A DNA stretch of 64,000 nucleotides from the NCBI RefSeq assembly GCF_030348945.1, contig NZ_JAUCEN010000002.1:2728001-2792000 (forward strand). Reading direction: 5' to 3'. The notes under the pieces are model-generated. The model searched no databases, was not told the origin of the DNA, and worked only from the letters and a program-made list of their open reading frames with translations. The number at the start of each line of letters is the position of its first letter. Positions within the stretch are counted from its first letter, which is position 1. This stretch comes from Peribacillus sp. ACCC06369. GTDB lineage: Bacteria > Bacillota > Bacilli > Bacillales > DSM-1321. A program made the position numbers and the translations under genes. Shown here one piece after another: positions 35,896-45,480 of the stretch.

Positions 35896-38025
35896 TTATG
35901 GTGTTTTAATAATTTTCACAGAAGTATCTTCAACAATTGCAGTGAAGTTCTTAACGTCAGGTTGCTCAAAGATAAAGTCAGTGATGCCGTCTTCGAGTTG
36001 TTCTTGAAGTACCCGGCGGAGCGGTCTCGCCCCGAAAGCTGGATGATACCCGAGTTCAATCAGTTTTTGTTTTGCTTCAGAAGTTACACTTAAAGTTAAC
36101 CCATTAGCAGCAAGTGTTTCGTCAAGCTCTTCAATCATGATATCAACGATTTGCAGAAGATCTTCTTTCTTCAATGCCGAAAATTCAATGATGCTATCGA
36201 ATCTGTTCAAGAATTCCGGTTTGAAGAAATTGCCCAATGATTGAAGGATGGAAGCCTCTTCTACAGCAGTACTTGTACCGAATCCCATTACTTTTTGTTT
36301 TTCTCCGACTCCAGCGTTACTCGTCATGATGATCACGGTATCTTTAAAAGCTACGGTCCGGCCTTGACTGTCCGTTAACCGGCCATCTTCCATGATTTGC
36401 AGGAACATATGCATTACATCTGGATGAGCTTTTTCTATTTCATCCAATAAGATAATACTGTAAGGTTTGCGGCGAACTTTTTCAGTCAATTGCCCCGCTT
36501 CCTCATGGCCTACGTATCCAGGGGGAGAACCGATTAATTTAGAAACACTATGTTTCTCCATGAACTCACTCATGTCAAGACGAATCATCGCTTCCTTGTC
36601 CCCGAACAATTCCTCAGCAAGAGTTTTCGCCAATTCGGTTTTACCGACACCTGTTGGACCTACGAAAAGGAAAGAACCGGTTGGACGGTTTTTGGATTTT
36701 AATCCGGCACGGCTCCTTCGGACGGCTTTAGAAACCTTTTTGACAGCCTCTTCCTGCCCGATGACTTTTTTCATAAGTTCGTCTTGAAGATGAACCATTC
36801 TTTCCTGCTCATCTTCTTGCAGCTTGCCTACAGGTATACCAGTCTTTTGTTCGATGATTTTTTGAATGTCCTCAACGGAAACGGTTGGCTTAATTGCATT
36901 TTCTCCAGCCTGTAAAGATTTTTCCAGTCTTTCTTCTTCATCACGGAGGACGGCAGCCTTTTCGTAGGCTTCTTCTTTTAAGGCCATTTCTTTTTCTTTA
37001 TAGATTTGCGCCAAGCGCTCTTTCATATTTTCTGCCTGGCCGTCTTCTATGGTCAAGTTCAATTTGGAACCCGCTTCATCCATCAAGTCTATTGCCTTGT
37101 CCGGCAAGAAACGATCTTGAATGTAACGGTTCGAGAGTTCAACAGCTGCTTTTAGCGCTTCTTCACTATATGAGACTCCATGATAGGATTCATAACTATC
37201 TTTTAAACCTTGTAAGATGACCAATGCCTCAGCTGTTGTCGGCTCATTAACCTGTACAGGCTGGAAGCGTCTTTCAAGAGCACCATCTTTTTCAATTTTC
37301 CTATATTCGGATAAAGTGGTGGCTCCGACAAGCTGAAGTTCACCGCGTGCAAGTGCTGGTTTCAAGATATTTCCTGCATCCATTGATCCTTCGGCTGAAC
37401 CCGCCCCAACCAGTTGATGAATTTCATCGATGAATAAAATGACATTTTTTCTTTCCTGTAATTCACTGATCAATTGCTTCATTCGTTCTTCGAATTGACC
37501 TCTAATTCCAGTATTCGAAACAAGGGACGCGACATCAAGCATATATACCAGCTTATTACGTAATTTACCAGGCACTGAACCCTCAGCAATGGCTAAAGCC
37601 AGACCTTCAGCTATGGCTGTTTTACCGACTCCAGGTTCACCAATTAAAACTGGATTATTTTTATTGCGTCTATTAAGGACTTCGATGACACGTTTGATTT
37701 CTTCATCTCTTCCGATTACCGGATCAATAAGTCCTGCTTTAGCTACATCAGTCAGATTACGGCCATACTCTTCAAGCAAACCTTCACCCTCGTCTTGTTC
37801 GACGGAATCCGGTTTAGGAACTTCATTATAATTAAATGGATTGAATGAGTTTAGGGATCCGTTATACGGGAATTTCCCTGAATCCATTCCCCCCATTGCT
37901 GCACCCAGTTTATTTCGCTCTTCTTTATAACAAGTGGAGCACAGTTTCACATCATGCTCCTGACCATTCATATTTAGATGAACTTGAATATTAGCTTGGT
38001 TTACATGGCATTTTTCACAAAACAT
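35896..38025 (-). CDS. clpE: ATP-dependent Clp protease ATPase ClpE
   Basis: 709-residue Hsp100 unfoldase working with ClpP in heat-stress proteolysis. Seen: an N-terminal zinc finger (CEKCHVN and CSTCYKEE), AAA+ domain 1 with [13 protein letters not shown], a UVR-like coiled segment (residues 340-370), AAA+ domain 2 with [12 protein letters not shown], and a C-terminal D2-small domain ([12 protein letters not shown]). ATG at 38025 with AAAGGAGG eight bases upstream; an upstream in-frame start at 38058 has no such site. Controlled by a tandem CtsR operator. Confidence 0.95.
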   Translation of the reverse strand: MFCEKCHVNQANIQVHLNMNGQEHDVKLCSTCYKEERNKLGAAMGGMDSGKFPYNGSLNSFNPFNYNEVPKPDSVEQDEGEGLLEEYGRNLTDVAKAGLIDPVIGRDEEIKRVIEVLNRRNKNNPVLIGEPGVGKTAIAEGLALAIAEGSVPGKLRNKLVYMLDVASLVSNTGIRGQFEERMKQLISELQERKNVILFIDEIHQLVGAGSAEGSMDAGNILKPALARGELQLVGATTLSEYRKIEKDGALERRFQPVQVNEPTTAEALVILQGLKDSYESYHGVSYSEEALKAAVELSNRYIQDRFLPDKAIDLMDEAGSKLNLTIEDGQAENMKERLAQIYKEKEMALKEEAYEKAAVLRDEEERLEKSLQAGENAIKPTVSVEDIQKIIEQKTGIPVGKLQEDEQERMVHLQDELMKKVIGQEEAVKKVSKAVRRSRAGLKSKNRPTGSFLFVGPTGVGKTELAKTLAEELFGDKEAMIRLDMSEFMEKHSVSKLIGSPPGYVGHEEAGQLTEKVRRKPYSIILLDEIEKAHPDVMHMFLQIMEDGRLTDSQGRTVAFKDTVIIMTSNAGVGEKQKVMGFGTSTAVEEASILQSLGNFFKPEFLNRFDSIIEFSALKKEDLLQIVDIMIEELDETLAANGLTLSVTSEAKQKLIELGYHPAFGARPLRRVLQEQLEDGITDFIFEQPDVKNFTAIVEDTSVKIIKTP

Positions 38026-38065
38026 GTAGTACTCCTCCTTTAAAAATATTAAACTCAATTAAATC

Positions 38066-38121
38066 TTTGACCTTCTTTGACTTTCTGACTTTATTATACA
38101 TTGACCTTCTTTGACTTTCAA
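38066..38121 (-). promoter_or_regulatory. clpE promoter with two CtsR boxes
   Basis: Minus strand TTGAAA (38121-38116), 17-bp spacer, TATAAT (38098-38093). AGTCAAA-GAA-GGTCAAA heptad repeats occur at 38082-38066 and, with one mismatch, at 38116-38100, one on each side of the -10. These fit the CtsR consensus. Confidence 0.9.
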
Positions 38122-38363
38122 TAATTTTGTCTGTGAATTTTTTTGGAAACAAATTATAAATTCCCTCCAATTAGTTTGCTAATCATATTAAACTATCCAT
38201 TTATAGTCAAATAAAAAGATTCTATGCATCTAGCATTTTCAATTATTATTGATTACCCATTTCAGCACGCACATAACCAATAAACCACCACTCACTTACT
38301 CTTTTTGCAAGAAAAAACTTACGTTAAACAATCATCTGTCTCATCAATTCTTATTTTTTAAAA

Positions 38364-38391
38364 CAAAAAAAGAGACTTCATTAAGTCTCTT
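38364..38391 (-). terminator. Terminator of the NlpC/P60 gene
   Basis: AAGAGACTT with AAGTCTCTT and seven T on the minus strand. The stretch 38122-38363 shows no gene. Confidence 0.8.
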
Positions 38392-38421
38392 AGTATTTTA
38401 TATTAAGTTGATTTTCTTCTA

Positions 38422-38865
38422 TTATATACGTTTGGCACCAATATACTTTGGCTTCCAATAACTATTATTTGTTTTGGCGTATGACACTCCTTTAGATGAT
38501 GAAGAGTGTATGAATTCATTGTTCCCTATGTAAATAGCCATGTGTGTAGGTTTTTTCGCTTTGTTTGGAGCAAAAAACATTAAGTCACCTTTTTGTAAAG
38601 TCTTAACTTTCTTTCCTTTTTTATATATATCGGCAGCCGTCCTAGGTAAATTCTTACCAGCCTTTTGATATGAATATTTCACTAAGCCGGAGCAATCAAA
38701 ACCAGAAGTAGAAATGCCACCCGTTTTATATTTTGTACCTAATTCACTTTTTGCCACTTTAATCGCTTTAGTATGATATGAAGCAGCTTCAACTTGGTCC
38801 CCTGTAAAAGATACTGTTCCAAGCATAATAGCCAATGACAATCCGACGACAATTTTCTTAAACAA
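38422..38865 (-). CDS. Secreted NlpC/P60 endopeptidase (single domain)
   Basis: 147-residue cell-wall peptidase with a Sec signal peptide (MFKKIVVGLSLAIMLGTVSF, cleavage after VEA) and a bare NlpC/P60 domain: catalytic Cys in FDCSGLVKYSYQ, His in PTHMAIYIG, and a third polar residue in FIHSSSS. No LysM or SH3 binding domain, so it is among the smallest of its kind. TTG start at 38865 with AGGGGG eight bases upstream. Likely DL-endopeptidase acting on peptide stems; a possible target of an IseA-type inhibitor such as the one at 6653-7186 (inference). Confidence 0.88.
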   Translation of the reverse strand: MFKKIVVGLSLAIMLGTVSFTGDQVEAASYHTKAIKVAKSELGTKYKTGGISTSGFDCSGLVKYSYQKAGKNLPRTAADIYKKGKKVKTLQKGDLMFFAPNKAKKPTHMAIYIGNNEFIHSSSSKGVSYAKTNNSYWKPKYIGAKRI

Positions 38866-39085
38866 ATTATTTACCCCCTGATGTGATTTGCTAAACCTAA
38901 TATACTAGAAAAGGCATATCATCCGCATCACAGGATCTTTACAATTATGTTACATTTAGTAGATATAGGAAGAATGACCATATAAAAGATAAAAAAAAGT
39001 CGAAACAGACATCCAACATTCACCTTATTGTCAAAGCACTTTTACTTTTCCTCATAGAAAAAACAGTAGTAAGAAAACCACTGTC

Positions 39086-39381
39086 CAGTTTAACGACAAA
39101 AGGAGTTTCGGAATGCTCTCACCCCGAACCATGATTTAAATGAAATTTTATTATCCTTCATGTTTTTTTACTTGATTATACGTATGGAACCCTCTCTAGA
39201 TTGAAGAAATTTGCGAAACTCCTGCCGAATAACTGGCTAGCCGAGACCCACAGGCGTTTGCGGCGAGGAGGCTCGGCAGACAGTCGGCGGAAAGGGAGCG
39301 GATTTCTGAAATCAACTGAAACTTTTTTTAAAAGAAAACATTGAAAGTAAACTGGTTCTTCACCAATTTGTCTATAGTCTG
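39086..39381. mobile_element. MITE-like deleted copy (A) of the IS1182-type element
   Basis: 296 bp, no transposase. The left end CAGTTTAACGACAAAAGG matches the left end of the full element at 57729; the right end TTTGTCTATAGTCTG matches its right end. It contains the shared GC-rich core (about 39208-39310). The flanks are 24-base direct repeats (39062-39085 and 39382-39405) that each form a hairpin and differ by three transitions; this is a duplicated terminator of the YdjM-like gene. The oldest of the three copies by divergence. Confidence 0.75.
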
Positions 39382-39403
39382 AACAGCGGTAAGAAAGCCA
39401 CTG

Positions 39404-40030
39404 TCAAAATTCTTTTGAGAAAAATGGAAGAAATAACTTTACCCCACGTTTATTAAAAGGTAAAAACTTCATATCTGCAATTAAATGACTTATGTATCCT
39501 AAAACACAAGTAGTTAAAATCCCATCAATCCCCATGAATTCTTCGAATTGAAAGGCAATGATGCCAAAGAAGACGATTCCGGCAATCGAATGGGTGTAAC
39601 TTCTATGCGGTGTAAAGGATGCTAGGATAATATAGACGCCCAACAGCCATAACCAGTTTTCCTGCCAAGATAATCCCCCGCCTAATACAACTAACCCAGT
39701 CAGGGTCAGCATATGCCTTTGTGTAATGAAAGATGAAATAATGATGATTCCGATTCCTGCCCCTACTCCAATCCACTTTTCAGTTTCAGAACCTTCCAAA
39801 ACACAATAAAGGATCATTAAAATCCCAATCGTTTGTGCTAACGTTCGGATAAACTTATGTGAAAAGGTAATCCTATTACTTAACTTTCCATCAATATCCA
39901 TATCGGGCATAAGGCCTGAAACGCCCCCAATCCCAACCAAGAATAAAGTGGTGGTTGGATCTGTTTGAAGTGTGTTAGCCGTCAAGAATCCAACCGATGC
40001 CCCTAATGCCATGTGTGCTGTACCGTTCAC
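39404..40030 (-). CDS. YdjM-family membrane-bound metal-dependent hydrolase
   Basis: 208 residues, about five membrane helices. Seen: the opening GTAHMALGASVGF and SGLMPDMDIDGKLSNR, then HRSYTHSIAGI and HLIADMKFLPF, the His/Asp set of the YdjM (LexA-regulated) family. GTG at 40030 with GGAG ten bases upstream. The stop codon overlaps its terminator, which has been duplicated by the inserted MITE-like element. Function uncertain; some relatives are SOS-induced. Confidence 0.82.
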   Translation of the reverse strand: MNGTAHMALGASVGFLTANTLQTDPTTTLFLVGIGGVSGLMPDMDIDGKLSNRITFSHKFIRTLAQTIGILMILYCVLEGSETEKWIGVGAGIGIIIISSFITQRHMLTLTGLVVLGGGLSWQENWLWLLGVYIILASFTPHRSYTHSIAGIVFFGIIAFQFEEFMGIDGILTTCVLGYISHLIADMKFLPFNKRGVKLFLPFFSKEF

Positions 40031-40389
40031 TGTCTCTCTCCTGTCCCTCTAAGAAGTAATCTCGCTCCCAAGAAACGAATGTTTGTTCGAATCCCTGCAT
40101 TCTAACTATACAATATTTTTGAAGGAATTTCTTTAATTCTTTTAAAAAACCCGATCAATCATTATTACAGGACAAATAGAACCTAATGATTTAAGGTTCT
40201 TAGGACTCGATTGTTTATAGATTGCTATTATCTTTCTTTATAAAAATCTAAATTAAAATCTTTCTTCTAAAAGGTTATAAATGTATTTTTCAATGTAATT
40301 TTTATCAAAACCGCAAAAATATTTTTCTGTAAATGGAGGTTTTTCATGAAATTTTATCCATAATATGAATATACTAATCTATAAGGGGA
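40031..40389. other. AT-rich intergenic stretch
   Basis: About 360 bases; only promoter-like A/T runs are seen. No gene or RNA that I recognise. Confidence 0.4.
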
Positions 40390-40572
40390 GTGATTCAGAT
40401 AGCTTTTTTAAACGCCTTCAATAATTTTAAAAAAGGGAAAAAGTCCAAGAAAATAAAGAACATGGATTTTCGGGAACAGGACGTAAAGAAATCGTCTGAG
40501 CTCATTGGTAATAATGTAATTGTCCAAAATATAATTAACAATCACCTTTCAAAAAAAAATAACCACTTATAG
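40390..40572 (+). CDS. Small basic hypothetical protein
   Basis: About 55-60 residues, Lys/Asn-rich (NNFKKGKKSKKIKNMDFREQ). AAGGGGA directly precedes the GTG at 40390, too close for normal spacing, so the true start may be a later non-ATG codon (an ATA at 40399 is well placed). It ends within a terminator hairpin. No homologue recognised; could be a small spore or regulatory protein, or not a gene. Confidence 0.4.
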   Translation: MIQIAFLNAFNNFKKGKKSKKIKNMDFREQDVKKSSELIGNNVIVQNIINNHLSKKNNHL

Positions 40573-40585
40573 GGTGGTTTTTTTA
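40555..40585 (+). terminator. Terminator of the small gene
   Basis: AACCAC with GTGGTT and seven T; overlaps the stop codon. Confidence 0.7.
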
Positions 40586-40604
40586 ATTATCATGGGTAAT
40601 CGTT

Positions 40605-41501
40605 TCAATCTTTTTCTATCTTCTCGCTTACTTCATAAATATAGTTATACTGTAAATAGTAATCGTATATGACATTTTGCAGGATCTTGAGTAGTGATTT
40701 ATCGAATGTATCGAATTCAGTTTGATAACTATTTAAGACAGTGACAAATTTCCCGTCTGTGTTTTCAAAATAATGGAGAAGAAAATTCTTGTAATATTCA
40801 CTATCACTATTGCTTTTATTCGAAATGCACGGATCTCCGGTTTCGATCGACTTATCAATCATGGCTTTGATGGATTTAGGCAGCTTAGCTTTCTTGAACT
40901 GGTTCAAGGTATAGATATCATAGGTAAAGGATAGTCCTAATTGATTGGAGTAAAAGTCCATGGCACATTCCAATGTATAGATTAAGGGTGTTTTAAAGTC
41001 TTTGCTGTTGGCAATTTCCTCTGATATCTCCAATTGATATTCCTCGGATGTTAAATATGCTGCAAATTTCATTTTCGAACTGCTGACGCTGAATACCTCA
41101 TAAACGGCTGCGTCTTGTTTTTCAATTTCAATTTCGATATTAAAAAACTTAAAGTGCTTTAAACGGTAAAAAGCAATCGGTGCCAATAGGAAAAGCAGTA
41201 TCCATACAAGGTATAGAAATAACGTGTTAAAGATGATTTGATAAAATTCTGATGTTACTATCGGTTCGATGATTAACGTTATCAATGTATGTTCAAAGCC
41301 TTGAGAAATAGGAGGATTTTGTGTAATTGTTGAATCAACGGCTTCCTCTGGCTTATTCCAAGTTTGGATACCTAATTGAGCCATCGCAACAAGGGTATAA
41401 ATAAAAATTAAAATAGTTCCTATCACATAAAATTTTGGCATGAACCCTATAATCCTGTCGAAAACAGAAATCCGCTTATCTTTCTGCTCCTCTATAGCCA
41501 A
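40605..41501 (-). CDS. Unknown protein with two membrane helices and a soluble C-terminal domain
   Basis: 298 residues. Two strong hydrophobic segments (about 24-46 and 90-115) border an extracellular loop of about 45 residues rich in Thr/Pro; a cytoplasmic domain of about 180 residues follows, with mixed alpha/beta pattern (FFNIEIEIEKQDAAVYEVF, then LGLSFTYDIYTLNQF) that could be a GAF-like sensor. TTG start at 41501 with AAAAGGAG eight to ten bases upstream. Single gene. I do not recognise the family; a membrane sensor is a guess from shape. Confidence 0.65.
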   Translation of the reverse strand: MAIEEQKDKRISVFDRIIGFMPKFYVIGTILIFIYTLVAMAQLGIQTWNKPEEAVDSTITQNPPISQGFEHTLITLIIEPIVTSEFYQIIFNTLFLYLVWILLFLLAPIAFYRLKHFKFFNIEIEIEKQDAAVYEVFSVSSSKMKFAAYLTSEEYQLEISEEIANSKDFKTPLIYTLECAMDFYSNQLGLSFTYDIYTLNQFKKAKLPKSIKAMIDKSIETGDPCISNKSNSDSEYYKNFLLHYFENTDGKFVTVLNSYQTEFDTFDKSLLKILQNVIYDYYLQYNYIYEVSEKIEKD

Positions 41502-41687
41502 TGTGGTTGCTCCTTTTAAGATTGATAAATGCAGGAAAAGTCCTACAGGGACTCAGAAGTTCCTGGAGGCTATCTATTTAATTTATATGTTTGAAATTAT
41601 GTTAAAATACGTAAATATTGTTTATTGATTGACATATTCCAAAATACTTTCGACGTTTTCATTAACATAATAAATATTTCGTCATAC

Positions 41688-41725
41688 AAAAAATGCCCAT
41701 CCTCTTCAAAATTGAAAGGATGAGC
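41688..41725 (-). terminator. Terminator of the LysR gene
   Basis: Minus strand GCTCATCCT with AGGATGGGC and six T. Confidence 0.75.
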
Positions 41726-41741
41726 TTAAAGTTTAAGTGAT

Positions 41742-42635
41742 TTATTTAGGCTGGCCCTTTATCGCAAATTCCTCGACCTTCCTTAAAAACAACTCCATCG
41801 CTTTTGACGCTTCGAAATCTAACTTTCTCACGATTGAAAAAGGTCTTATAATGGGTTCATTTTTTAAATGAAAGGTTTTCAATTCATTGGATTTCAATTC
41901 TTTTTGTACAGTCAATCGGGATAACAAGGCAATGCCCAGCCCAGCCATCACCGCTTCTTTCACTCCTTGGATACTGGTGAAAATAAAACTTTTCTTTATG
42001 TTCAGTTCCAGGCTACTCAGAAGCTTATCCGAATATGCCCGGGTTCCTGATCCTTGCTCCCTTAGTACCCATGTTTGGTTTTGGAGCAAGCTACCCTCGA
42101 TGATATCCATCTGTGAAAGTGGATGAACGGGGGGGACGACGACAATCATCTCATCGTTCATGAATGGGCTGACATCTATATCTTTATAATCCGTTTCCCC
42201 CTCAATCAAACCTATATCAAGCTTATTCGACCGTATTCCTTGAATGACTTCATTAGAATTCGAGATGATGATTTGTATGTCCACCAGCGGATATTGAGCA
42301 GCATATTCCGCTAAAACTTTTGGAAGGTAGTATTCCCCTATCGTGAAACTTGCACCTATTTTCATCGTTCCGCTAACCACGTTATTAAAGTCATTTATTT
42401 CCCTTATTGCTGTCTCATAATGATTAAGCATTTGCTTTGCATGTCTATACAAAATTTTTCCCGGCTCTGTTATTTGAACTTGTTTGGGAGAACGGTAAAT
42501 TAATTTCGTACCTAACTCATTTTCCAGATTCCTTATGTGAAGACTGACTCCTGGCTGCGACAGGTTCAGAATATCGCCTGCTCTAGAAAAGTTTTTCTGT
42601 TCGATTACGGTTACGAATACCTTTAAAGGATCCAT
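41742..42635 (-). CDS. LysR-family regulator divergent from a YeiH-type transporter
   Basis: 297 residues: N-terminal winged helix (FSRAGDILNLSQPGVSLHIRNLENELGTKLI, residues 17-48) and a two-lobe effector domain (MKIGASFTIGEYYLP, then GIGLLSRL-like GIALLSRL). Similar in shape to CysL/CbbR regulators. It is divergent from the transporter at 42760, with 125 bases between them, and probably activates it. Effector unknown. Confidence 0.9.
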   Translation of the reverse strand: MDPLKVFVTVIEQKNFSRAGDILNLSQPGVSLHIRNLENELGTKLIYRSPKQVQITEPGKILYRHAKQMLNHYETAIREINDFNNVVSGTMKIGASFTIGEYYLPKVLAEYAAQYPLVDIQIIISNSNEVIQGIRSNKLDIGLIEGETDYKDIDVSPFMNDEMIVVVPPVHPLSQMDIIEGSLLQNQTWVLREQGSGTRAYSDKLLSSLELNIKKSFIFTSIQGVKEAVMAGLGIALLSRLTVQKELKSNELKTFHLKNEPIIRPFSIVRKLDFEASKAMELFLRKVEEFAIKGQPK

Positions 42636-42759
42636 GGTTACCTCCCTATATACTTATGCATTTTATTTTATCATAAGTATTAGTAATCATTGAAATAGCA
42701 AAAATATATTTCACTTATTTTTACTTAAGCTTTAAAGTAAAGGCATCAACACAGATGGA

Positions 42760-43791
42760 GTGATCACACTGGAACAAACAGAGGTTCAAACGAGAAAATT
42801 CGGATTTATAAAAGGAATAGCTTTGACTTTGCTAATTGCCATGGCAGCAAAATACTTAGCAGAGCTTCCATTCCTGCATATAATGGGACAGCTAGTCATT
42901 GCAATACTGATTGGTGTTGTTTGGAAATCGGTCATTGGCGTTCCTGCTTACGCTGTTGCAGGTACAAATTATTCAAGTAAAGTCCTTTTGAGAATGGGCA
43001 TTATCCTATTGGGGATGCGCTTGAACTTGAAGGATATTTTTAATGCCGGCCCGAAAACATTTGCAGTTGGGGCCATTAGTCTTATATTTGCCATATTAGT
43101 AGTTTATGGGCTGACCCGTCTATTTAAAGTTGAGAAAAAGCTAGGCATATTGACAGCTTGCGGAACAGGAATTTGTGGAGCTGCAGCCATCCTGGCAATT
43201 TCCACTCAAATTAAAGCAAAAGAAAAAGATACAGCACTCGCTGTAGCGACGGTTGCTGTTTTAGGTACAACCTTCACTTTCGGTTACACGATCCTTTACC
43301 CATTATTGGAGTTATCCGGGCCAGGATACGGTATATTTTCGGGTGCGACACTGCATGAAATTGCTCACGTCATCGCTGCGGCAGCACCAGGAGGAAATGA
43401 GTCAGTCGACTTGGCAGTCATGGTCAAATTGACTAGGGTTGCCCTACTCATTCCCGTTGCCATTTTAATTGGATTCATCATGAACTGGAAAGAGCGAGAA
43501 ACAGACGGAAAGAAATTTTCCTGGAAGTCCGTTCAGGTACCATGGTTTATTTTTGGATTTTTATTAATGAGCGCCCTCTATTCAACTGGTGCAGTTCCCG
43601 AATCTATAGCTGATAAGCTTGTTATACTTTCCTACATCCTCATGGCAATGTCCATGGCAGGACTAGGATTGAATATAGACCTCATAACTTTTAAAAAATA
43701 TGGCGGTAAACCTTTTATTGCTGGACTGATCGGTTCTGTTTTATTAACGTGTCTCGGCTATGTATTGGTTCATGTTTTCCAGTTAAATTAA
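42760..43791 (+). CDS. YeiH-family putative sulfate exporter
   Basis: 343 residues, about ten helices, Cons_hypoth698/PSE family. Seen: LRMGIILLGMRLNLKDI, ACGTGICGAAAILAI and ATLHEIAHVIAAAAPGG, the hallmark blocks. The GTG at 42760 overlaps the GGAG site, while a CTG at 42769 is eight bases from it, so translation may begin at CTG. Its LysR neighbour is a likely regulator. Taurine or sulfur-compound export is proposed for relatives; not shown. Confidence 0.88.
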   Translation: MITLEQTEVQTRKFGFIKGIALTLLIAMAAKYLAELPFLHIMGQLVIAILIGVVWKSVIGVPAYAVAGTNYSSKVLLRMGIILLGMRLNLKDIFNAGPKTFAVGAISLIFAILVVYGLTRLFKVEKKLGILTACGTGICGAAAILAISTQIKAKEKDTALAVATVAVLGTTFTFGYTILYPLLELSGPGYGIFSGATLHEIAHVIAAAAPGGNESVDLAVMVKLTRVALLIPVAILIGFIMNWKERETDGKKFSWKSVQVPWFIFGFLLMSALYSTGAVPESIADKLVILSYILMAMSMAGLGLNIDLITFKKYGGKPFIAGLIGSVLLTCLGYVLVHVFQLN

Positions 43792-43800
43792 CATTTCACT

Positions 43801-43836
43801 AAGAACAAGCATCCCTTAATCGGCATGCTTGTTCTT
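43801..43836. terminator. Bidirectional terminator between yeiH-like and speD
   Basis: AAGAACAAGCAT with ATGCTTGTTCTT; the last codons of speD form one arm. Confidence 0.85.
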
Positions 43837-44652
43837 TACTGAGGGATGCGGGACATTGGCACCATAAAAAATTTCATCCATCTCCGTTTGTAGCCTTTCA
43901 ATTATTTCCTCCCTTTCTTCTGTATTTAGCTTTTCCTCTGTATAACCGAATAAGTAATTATTAATATCGAATCTTTTTAGCTTACATTTTGTATGGAATA
44001 TATTTTCCTGGTATACATTTACATCAATCATGTCATATAAACCCTTTACTTCTTCAGGAATATAGTTTTGAATGGAATTAATATCGTGATCAATGAACAA
44101 TTTCCGGCCATCTTTATCTCTCGTAAATCCTCTAACACGGTAATCTATCGTGATAATGTCGGTATCGAAGGAATGTATGAGATAATTAAGGGCTTTAAGC
44201 GGAGATATTTCCCCACAAGTAGAGACATCGATATCGGCCCTGAATGTGCTAATGCCTTCATTTGGATGGAATTCCGGGTATGTATGTACGGTAATGTGGC
44301 TTTTATCAAGTTGCATGACCACATTATCAGGTAAAGGTCCTGGTGATTCCTCATAAGTCCCAGTGGGTACTTCAACGACAGGACCTTCTGAAACAAGAAT
44401 GGTTACACTCGCGCCTTGAGGGACATAATCCTGTTTGGCTGTATTTAAAACGTGTGCTCCAATTAAATCAGAAACGTTATGCAAAATCTTCGAAAGCCTT
44501 TCTGCATTATATTGTTCATCGATATAATCCAGATATGCCTCTCTCTCTTCCCTGGTTTTTGTATAACAGACATCATACATATTAAAGCTTAAAGATTTCG
44601 TAAGATTATTAAAGCCATGAAGTTCAATACGTTGCTCTGGTGTAAGTTTCAT
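43816..44652 (-). CDS. speD: S-adenosylmethionine decarboxylase proenzyme (enterobacterial type)
   Basis: Pyruvoyl enzyme making decarboxylated SAM for spermidine. 278 residues, strongly like the E. coli type (about 264) and not the short B. subtilis SpeD (about 126). Seen: [20 protein letters not shown] at the start, RQDY-like [17 protein letters not shown], the self-cleavage site with the pyruvoyl-forming Ser in [13 protein letters not shown], and [17 protein letters not shown] at 44652, with GGGGAATC upstream. It stands alone, without speE. Confidence 0.93.
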   Translation of the reverse strand: MKLTPEQRIELHGFNNLTKSLSFNMYDVCYTKTREEREAYLDYIDEQYNAERLSKILHNVSDLIGAHVLNTAKQDYVPQGASVTILVSEGPVVEVPTGTYEESPGPLPDNVVMQLDKSHITVHTYPEFHPNEGISTFRADIDVSTCGEISPLKALNYLIHSFDTDIITIDYRVRGFTRDKDGRKLFIDHDINSIQNYIPEEVKGLYDMIDVNVYQENIFHTKCKLKRFDINNYLFGYTEEKLNTEEREEIIERLQTEMDEIFYGANVPHPSVKNKHAD

Positions 44653-44813
44653 GATTGATTCCCCTTTATTTTTTTACAACTACCCTTATAGTTACCCTTT
44701 TTCTGAAATAAAAAACTAAGCAGGCAAGGCTCAACTTCCATCTTCTAATAGGCAATAGTAATTTTCTGGTAAAGAAACCTAATAAAAAGAGCCATTGCAT
44801 CAGCATTGGCTCT

Positions 44814-45435
44814 CAGACTGTAGACAACCGATGAAAATGAGTTTGCCTATAGTTTTTTTATGACTTGTACAAATTGAACGTTGATTTCCGCTCCAGGCAC
44901 TCGCTTTCCGCGGGCGGTCCGGGAGCCTCCTTGGCTTGTGCCTGCGGGGTCTCCCCTAGACGCGCTTTTCCCGCAGGAGTCTCGCACCTTCCACTCAAAT
45001 CAATTTCGTTATAAAATTTAGATTAAAAACATACCTGAGAGTTTAAGGTGTTACTTCGAATCAGTTGGTTCGGGAACATCACTTGAACCTATACAAGGCC
45101 TCGCACAAAAGAAGGATTATTTCGGAAAAATGACTATTTTTACAATGACCACTTTGATTGTTACCTTTACCCTTCGGACGAAATTTAAAAGTACTCAACA
45201 ACTAAAGAAGGTTATCGTGAGTACAAATCGCCAAAACAAATTAGTGCAACATGCTCATCTTTATCACTACAGAAAGCAAATACCATCAAAAGGGAGTGAC
45301 ACAGCGTCTGGCAAGCTTGTGTGGAAGAGGCAGATCATCTGCGTAATCATCAAGATAAAACCTATATATGCGAAATGAAAGAAACGAAAGGGGTTCGGAA
45401 TAAAAAATTCCGAACCCCTTTCGCCTAGAAACTAT
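44814..45435. mobile_element. Internally deleted copy (B) of the IS1182-type element
   Basis: 622 bp in the opposite orientation to copy C. Left end CAGACTGTAGACAA and right end (minus) AGTTTCTAGGCGAAAGGGG match the terminal repeats at 57729-59472. It carries the GC-rich core (about 44893-44999) and a remnant of the transposase. It is flanked by direct 24-base copies of a terminator hairpin (44789-44812 and 45436-45459) with one difference. The copy nearest the opu operon would be its terminator. Confidence 0.82.
45107..45390 (+). pseudogene. IS1182 transposase fragment
   Basis: Plus-strand DNA matches the stretch of the transposase gene at 57840-59207 that encodes HFDCYLCPSGELLKYSTT through HVEEADHLRHHQD to KTIYAKRKET, with many small indels and stops. 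The remainder is lost, and the fragment joins directly to the element's terminal hairpin (AAAGGGGTTCGG). Confidence 0.85.
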
Positions 45436-45480
45436 GAGCCATTGCATCAACATTGGCTCTTTTATTGTTTTGACTTTGTT

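Noticed and set aside
45130..45378. Plus-strand 82-codon frame
   Set aside because: It is an out-of-frame reading of the IS1182 transposase fragment; the correct frame is broken by indels.
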